Source of the DNA: CBDUVZ01 sp965370805
GTDB lineage: Bacteria; Hydrothermota; Tepidihabitantia; Tepidihabitantales; Tepidihabitantaceae
Length of the DNA: 31,519 nt
Reading direction: 5' to 3'
Assembly (NCBI GenBank): GCA_965370805.1
Contig: CBDUVZ010000020.1
Span: 1 to 31,519, forward strand
A program made the translations under genes and the position numbers. The notes under the pieces were generated by a model that worked only from the letters and a program-made list of their open reading frames with translations, searched no databases and had not been told where the DNA came from. How positions within the stretch are numbered: position 1 is the first letter of the stretch; every line of letters starts with the position of its first letter. Shown here piece after piece: positions 28,561 to 31,519 of the stretch.

Positions 28561-30753
28561 TTGTTTCTTAGTCTGATTCTTTCTCTTTCCCTGGTAGGAC
28601 AACCGGGGTCGATTTCCGGCGGCGTGAGTGATGCGCTTTCGGGCAGGCCGATTGCCGGCGCTAGTGTTGTTGTGTGCGGGAGCCGGGTCGGGGTCGCGAG
28701 CGGGCCGGATGGTTCGTTCCGTTTCGGGCCGATGGAGCCTGGGCGGCGTTTGCTGGTTGCCGGCCATGTCGGGTATGAACCGGAGACCTGCGCGGTCGTT
28801 CTTGCGGCCGGGGAGGCGAGGCGGGTTGAGTTTGCGCTGGTGCCGCGGGTTATCCCGATGCCGGCGGTGACGGTGAGCGGTGAGCCGAAGCCGAGGGAGG
28901 AGATTGTCACGATGCGGGTGGTGACCGGGGAGGACCTGCGCTCCCGGGCCGGCGGATTCGTGCAGGACCCGATTCGGACCTTGAGTTTCCTGCCCGGGGT
29001 TTCGCACAGCACGCGGGGGGAGTGGAGCGGGATTTACGCGGTCCGGGGCGGGGACCCGGATGAGAGTAAGGTCTTCTTCGGCAATTCCGAGTTGCTCTGG
29101 CCGTATCATCTGCTGGGGTTCAGTTCGGTCATCAATTCGGACCTGGTGGAGCGGATGAGTTTCTACCCGAGTGTTTTTCCGGTGCGGTTCGGCGGGGCGC
29201 TTTCGAGCGTGACCGTGGTGAAGCCGCGGCGGTCGCGGACGGGCGAGGGGAGTTTCGCGTATGACCCGATGAATATGAAGGCGTCGTACGTCGGGGCGGT
29301 CGATGACATTGATTTCCTGGCGTCGGTGCGCCGGAGTTTCTATTTCGTGCAGTTCGGCCCGATGGGCGCGGGCCGCGATAACCGGCCGTCGTTTTCCGAT
29401 TTCACCGGGCAGGTGGGCGTGCCGCTGGGCGGGCAGCACCGGCTGCAGGCGACGCTGGTCAGCGGTTCGGACCATATCGTGACCAACCTGCGTGAGGTGT
29501 ATACCGACATGGCCGAGTCCGGGGCTTCGGTTTCGGTTGCCCTGGAGTCCCGGGTTGACGGAATCGAGACCGAGCTGGCGGTTTTCTCGAACCGGCATGA
29601 TTTCGCGCTGGACCCCGCGGTCTGGTGGGGGGAGGCGCAGACCCGGCAGGAGGAGACCGGGGTCCGGTTCAGCTTGTCCGCGGTCCCGTCGGACTGGCTG
29701 GACGTGGGGTGCGGAGTCGAGGCGGGCCGGGCCGGGTTTACCGGTAATCTCCAGACCCGGCGCGGGTTTGAGCGGAATGACCGGATTGGTTCCGGTTACC
29801 TGTCGGCAAGGCTGAAGCCCGGGCCGTGGGTGTCGCTGGACCTCGGGGTCAGGTACGAGGGAATCCGCTGGGTTGCGGACCGGGTGGTGGAGCCGCGGAT
29901 TGTGCTGAGCCTGAAGCCGGATGAGCGGGTGACGGTCAAGGCGGGCTATCGCCGCAGTCACCAGCATCCGTACAGTTTTCTGCGCAGTTCCGGGGCTTCG
30001 ATTGTGTTCGATGATGAGTATGAGGGGTACGAGATGTTCCGGGACGGAGTGCTCGGGGCGAAGCGGGCGGACCATTATTCGCTGGCGACCGAAGTCGAGA
30101 TCGGGCAGTTGGTTTCGCTGTCACTGGAGGGATACTGGAAGGAGTATTCTTCGCTGCCGACCTGGCAGTTGGATGCGGAGGAGCATCCGGGTGAGTTCGG
30201 GAACAGCGGGTTCGGTTTCGCGCGCGGGGTCGAGCTGGAGTTGGAGCAGCGGCCGGTCGACGGGTGGAGCGGACGGCTGACCTACGGCCTGGCCTGGTGC
30301 CGCAAGCAGCAGGGGACGGACACGACCGTGTACTGGGACAAGTACGACCGGCGCCATTCGCTGAACCTGTCGGTGATGAAGGAGTGGCCGGGGAGCTGGC
30401 GGCTGTCGACCACGTTCCACCTGCATACCGGCTCGCCGTACACGCCGCTGATTCATACCAGGCACCGGCAGGTGGGGACCTCGGATGCGTACCGGGGCCG
30501 GTCGCAGTACATCATCGAAGGGGAGAAGCACTCGGAGCGGATCCCGACTTATCACCGGCTTGATTTCAAGCTGCAGAAGGAGTTGCCGCACCTGCCGCTG
30601 AAGCCGTACCTGTACGTCGAAGTGCTGAACCTGTACAACCATGAGAACGTCTACCACCTGGTGCAGTTCGAGACTTCGAACGGCAATGTCGCGACCGGCC
30701 GGTTCACCGGGATTCAGTTCATTCCCCTGTTCGGCATCGGCGGCCGGTTCTGA
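28561..30753 (+). CDS. TonB-dependent receptor-like outer-membrane protein with carboxypeptidase-like domain
   Basis: A 730-residue outer-membrane barrel of the TonB-dependent receptor type, which imports large nutrients. In order: a short signal peptide (FLSLILSLSLVGQPGS); a carboxypeptidase regulatory-like beta domain (residues ~18-95: ISGGVSDALSGRPIAGASV, GPDGSFRFGPMEPGRR); a plug domain (~115-215: DPIRTLSFLPGVSHST, YAVRGGDPDESKVFFG, SFYPSVFPVRFGGALSSV); then a barrel ending in Phe (LFGIGGRF), the usual signal for outer-membrane assembly. A typical TonB box is not obvious. The architecture is common in FCB bacteria. TTG 28561 is the first in-frame start after the promoter. No SusD-like partner is adjacent and the substrate is unknown. 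Confidence 0.85.
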   Translation: MFLSLILSLSLVGQPGSISGGVSDALSGRPIAGASVVVCGSRVGVASGPDGSFRFGPMEPGRRLLVAGHVGYEPETCAVVLAAGEARRVEFALVPRVIPMPAVTVSGEPKPREEIVTMRVVTGEDLRSRAGGFVQDPIRTLSFLPGVSHSTRGEWSGIYAVRGGDPDESKVFFGNSELLWPYHLLGFSSVINSDLVERMSFYPSVFPVRFGGALSSVTVVKPRRSRTGEGSFAYDPMNMKASYVGAVDDIDFLASVRRSFYFVQFGPMGAGRDNRPSFSDFTGQVGVPLGGQHRLQATLVSGSDHIVTNLREVYTDMAESGASVSVALESRVDGIETELAVFSNRHDFALDPAVWWGEAQTRQEETGVRFSLSAVPSDWLDVGCGVEAGRAGFTGNLQTRRGFERNDRIGSGYLSARLKPGPWVSLDLGVRYEGIRWVADRVVEPRIVLSLKPDERVTVKAGYRRSHQHPYSFLRSSGASIVFDDEYEGYEMFRDGVLGAKRADHYSLATEVEIGQLVSLSLEGYWKEYSSLPTWQLDAEEHPGEFGNSGFGFARGVELELEQRPVDGWSGRLTYGLAWCRKQQGTDTTVYWDKYDRRHSLNLSVMKEWPGSWRLSTTFHLHTGSPYTPLIHTRHRQVGTSDAYRGRSQYIIEGEKHSERIPTYHRLDFKLQKELPHLPLKPYLYVEVLNLYNHENVYHLVQFETSNGNVATGRFTGIQFIPLFGIGGRF

Positions 30754-30763
30754 ACCGCCCCGC

Positions 30764-30791
30764 TTGACCGTCACCCGACCCGGCCTAGATT
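30764..30791 (+). promoter_or_regulatory. Leaderless-type promoter of the ICMT/PEMT-like gene
   Basis: TTGACC (30764-30769), 16-bp spacer, TAGATT (30786-30791), 7 bp before the ATG at 30799. Only 10 bp separate the -35 from the stop of the receptor gene. Confidence 0.65.
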
Positions 30792-30798
30792 TCTATTC

Positions 30799-31359
30799 AT
30801 GGAGAACGTTTCCGGCATTGAGCGACTGGGCCGGTTCCTGTTCCGCTGGCGCGGGCCGATCGGGTTCCTCGGTTTCGTGGTCGTTTTCTGGCTGGCACGG
30901 GCGTCGGTGCTCACGTGCCTGGCCGGCCTGCCGTTCGTCCTGGCGGGGTGCGGACTGAGGTTGTGGGCGATGGGCTACGTCGGCGGGGACGCGCGGGCCG
31001 GGCGGGTCGGCGGCGAGCGGTACGTCGGCGGCGGGCCGTACCGCTGGTTCCGGCTGAGTCGTCGGTCGCCGGCCGGGCATCCGCTTTACTTCGGCAACTT
31101 CCTGCTGGTGGTCGGGTTCCTGGTTGTGCTCCGGCCGCCGGTGCTGCTGAGCCTGCTCGTGGTTGCGGTCTTCCTGCTCGAATACCTGCTGATTGCCCGG
31201 GCCGAGGAGCGCTACCTGGCCCGGAAGTTCAAAGGGGTCGCGTCGGCGGCGCACGTCGCGTTCCGGTTCCGCAACGCGGTGCCGGAGTGGCGCACCCTGG
31301 CTGTGGTGCTGATTGCGTACGGCCTCGCGGTCGCGCGGGTGCTGCTCCGGACGGGCTAG
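30799..31359 (+). CDS. Isoprenylcysteine carboxyl methyltransferase/PEMT-like membrane methyltransferase
   Basis: A 186-residue integral membrane protein with about five hydrophobic segments. The family signature is GGERYVGGGPYRWFR, then GHPLYFGNFLLVVG (the GPYR...HP.Y.G core of ICMT and phospholipid methyltransferases), and later LLIARAEERYLARKFKG, the usual E-R-L-like S-adenosylmethionine/substrate region near the C-terminus. In place of the usual short GPYR-VRHP spacing there is an insert of several residues (LSRRSPA). Bacterial members methylate lipids or unknown small hydrophobic targets; the substrate cannot be deduced. ATG 30799 lies 7 bp after a -10 box and has no Shine-Dalgarno. Confidence 0.8.
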   Translation: MENVSGIERLGRFLFRWRGPIGFLGFVVVFWLARASVLTCLAGLPFVLAGCGLRLWAMGYVGGDARAGRVGGERYVGGGPYRWFRLSRRSPAGHPLYFGNFLLVVGFLVVLRPPVLLSLLVVAVFLLEYLLIARAEERYLARKFKGVASAAHVAFRFRNAVPEWRTLAVVLIAYGLAVARVLLRTG

Positions 31360-31519
31360 TCCGGTCCAGAACCGAAGTTGAACCACGAAGACACAAAGTC
31401 ACTGGGGCCGGAACTCGGACAGCACGCGGTTCTGGCGGTTGTCCCTTCCGACTTGGTGCTCTTTGTGTCTTATATATCATACTGGGTTCATGAAGTATGA
31501 TTGTGGGACGCTGTAATGA
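31360..31519. other. Right edge with dispersed repeat phrase and inverted copy
   Basis: Contains the phrase ACCACGAAGACACAAAG (31382-31398), whose part AGACACAAAG returns inverted as CTTTGTGTCT (31461-31470). Downstream CATACT (31478-31483) lies 6 bp before ATG 31490, but that frame stops after eight codons. No gene is supported. Confidence 0.45.

Noticed and set aside
28429..30075. 548-codon open frame on the minus strand opposite the TonB-dependent receptor
   Set aside because: Composition is Arg/Pro/His-rich with no fold-like pattern; it mirrors a GC-rich coding strand whose own frame has clear plug and barrel motifs.
31490..31519. Leaderless gene start at the right edge
   Set aside because: CATACT lies 6 bp before ATG 31490, but the frame stops after eight codons, so only a chance match or a tiny peptide is possible.

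Overview
This GC-rich window most likely comes from an uncultured, strictly anaerobic bacterium with an outer membrane. The evidence is an outer-membrane TonB-type receptor, a lipoprotein, a secreted protein with a FlgD-like/type IX-style C-terminal sorting domain, ferredoxin-dependent 2-oxoacid metabolism and a full anaerobe-type oxygen defence operon. A lineage such as candidate phylum WOR-3/Stahlbacteria or another FCB-like group would fit. That placement is inference; no rRNA gene is present to prove it.

Layout. 1-745: repeat-derived DNA without a gene. 787-4149 (+): buk-iorA-iorB, a tightly overlapping energy operon (2-oxoacid decarboxylation to acyl-CoA on ferredoxin, plus ATP from an acyl phosphate). 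4212-4952 (-): P-domain lipoprotein. 5073-7487 (-) and 7633-12366 (+): divergent envelope cluster with three GT-C-like membrane proteins and one LPG_synthase_TM-family protein; two of the GT-C proteins share an unrecognised C-terminal module present in three copies in all. 12367-13150: gene-free stretch with a 12-bp-period array. 13151-15130 (+): membrane-anchored TPR protein, then tRNA-Val(CAC). 15280-17440 (-): HTH protein, secreted sorting-domain protein, rplU and secG. 17508-18188 (+): isochorismatase-like gene broken by one in-frame TAG. 18293-21681 (+): Fur/PerR-type regulator, rubrerythrin, superoxide reductase, flavodiiron protein and flavin reductase-rubredoxin fusion. 21783-24968 (-): tRNA-Leu(TAG)-tig-clpP-clpX. 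25.0-28.5 kb: accessory island of dispersed short repeats, a truncated restriction-type gene, a small HTH gene, a DNA methyltransferase and a convergent, overlapping PD-(D/E)XK nuclease, then a second 12-bp array and a second copy of a module first seen at the left edge. 28561-31359 (+): TonB-dependent receptor-like protein and an ICMT/PEMT-like membrane methyltransferase.

Three signals stand out. (i) The repeat system: degenerate 12-bp arrays at three loci keep exact register, and two of them run without a gap into a conserved module carrying a promoter, a ribosome binding site and the start of a truncated HTH-like gene. (ii) A uniform promoter grammar (TTGACA-like, 16 or rarely 17 bp, TAnnnT-like). 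In at least six cases the -10 box lies only 3-7 bp before the start codon, which predicts leaderless mRNAs for first genes, while genes inside operons have good Shine-Dalgarno sites. (iii) The restriction-modification island with a promoter-bearing gene relic, a coupled HTH gene and about 200 bp of antisense coding overlap.
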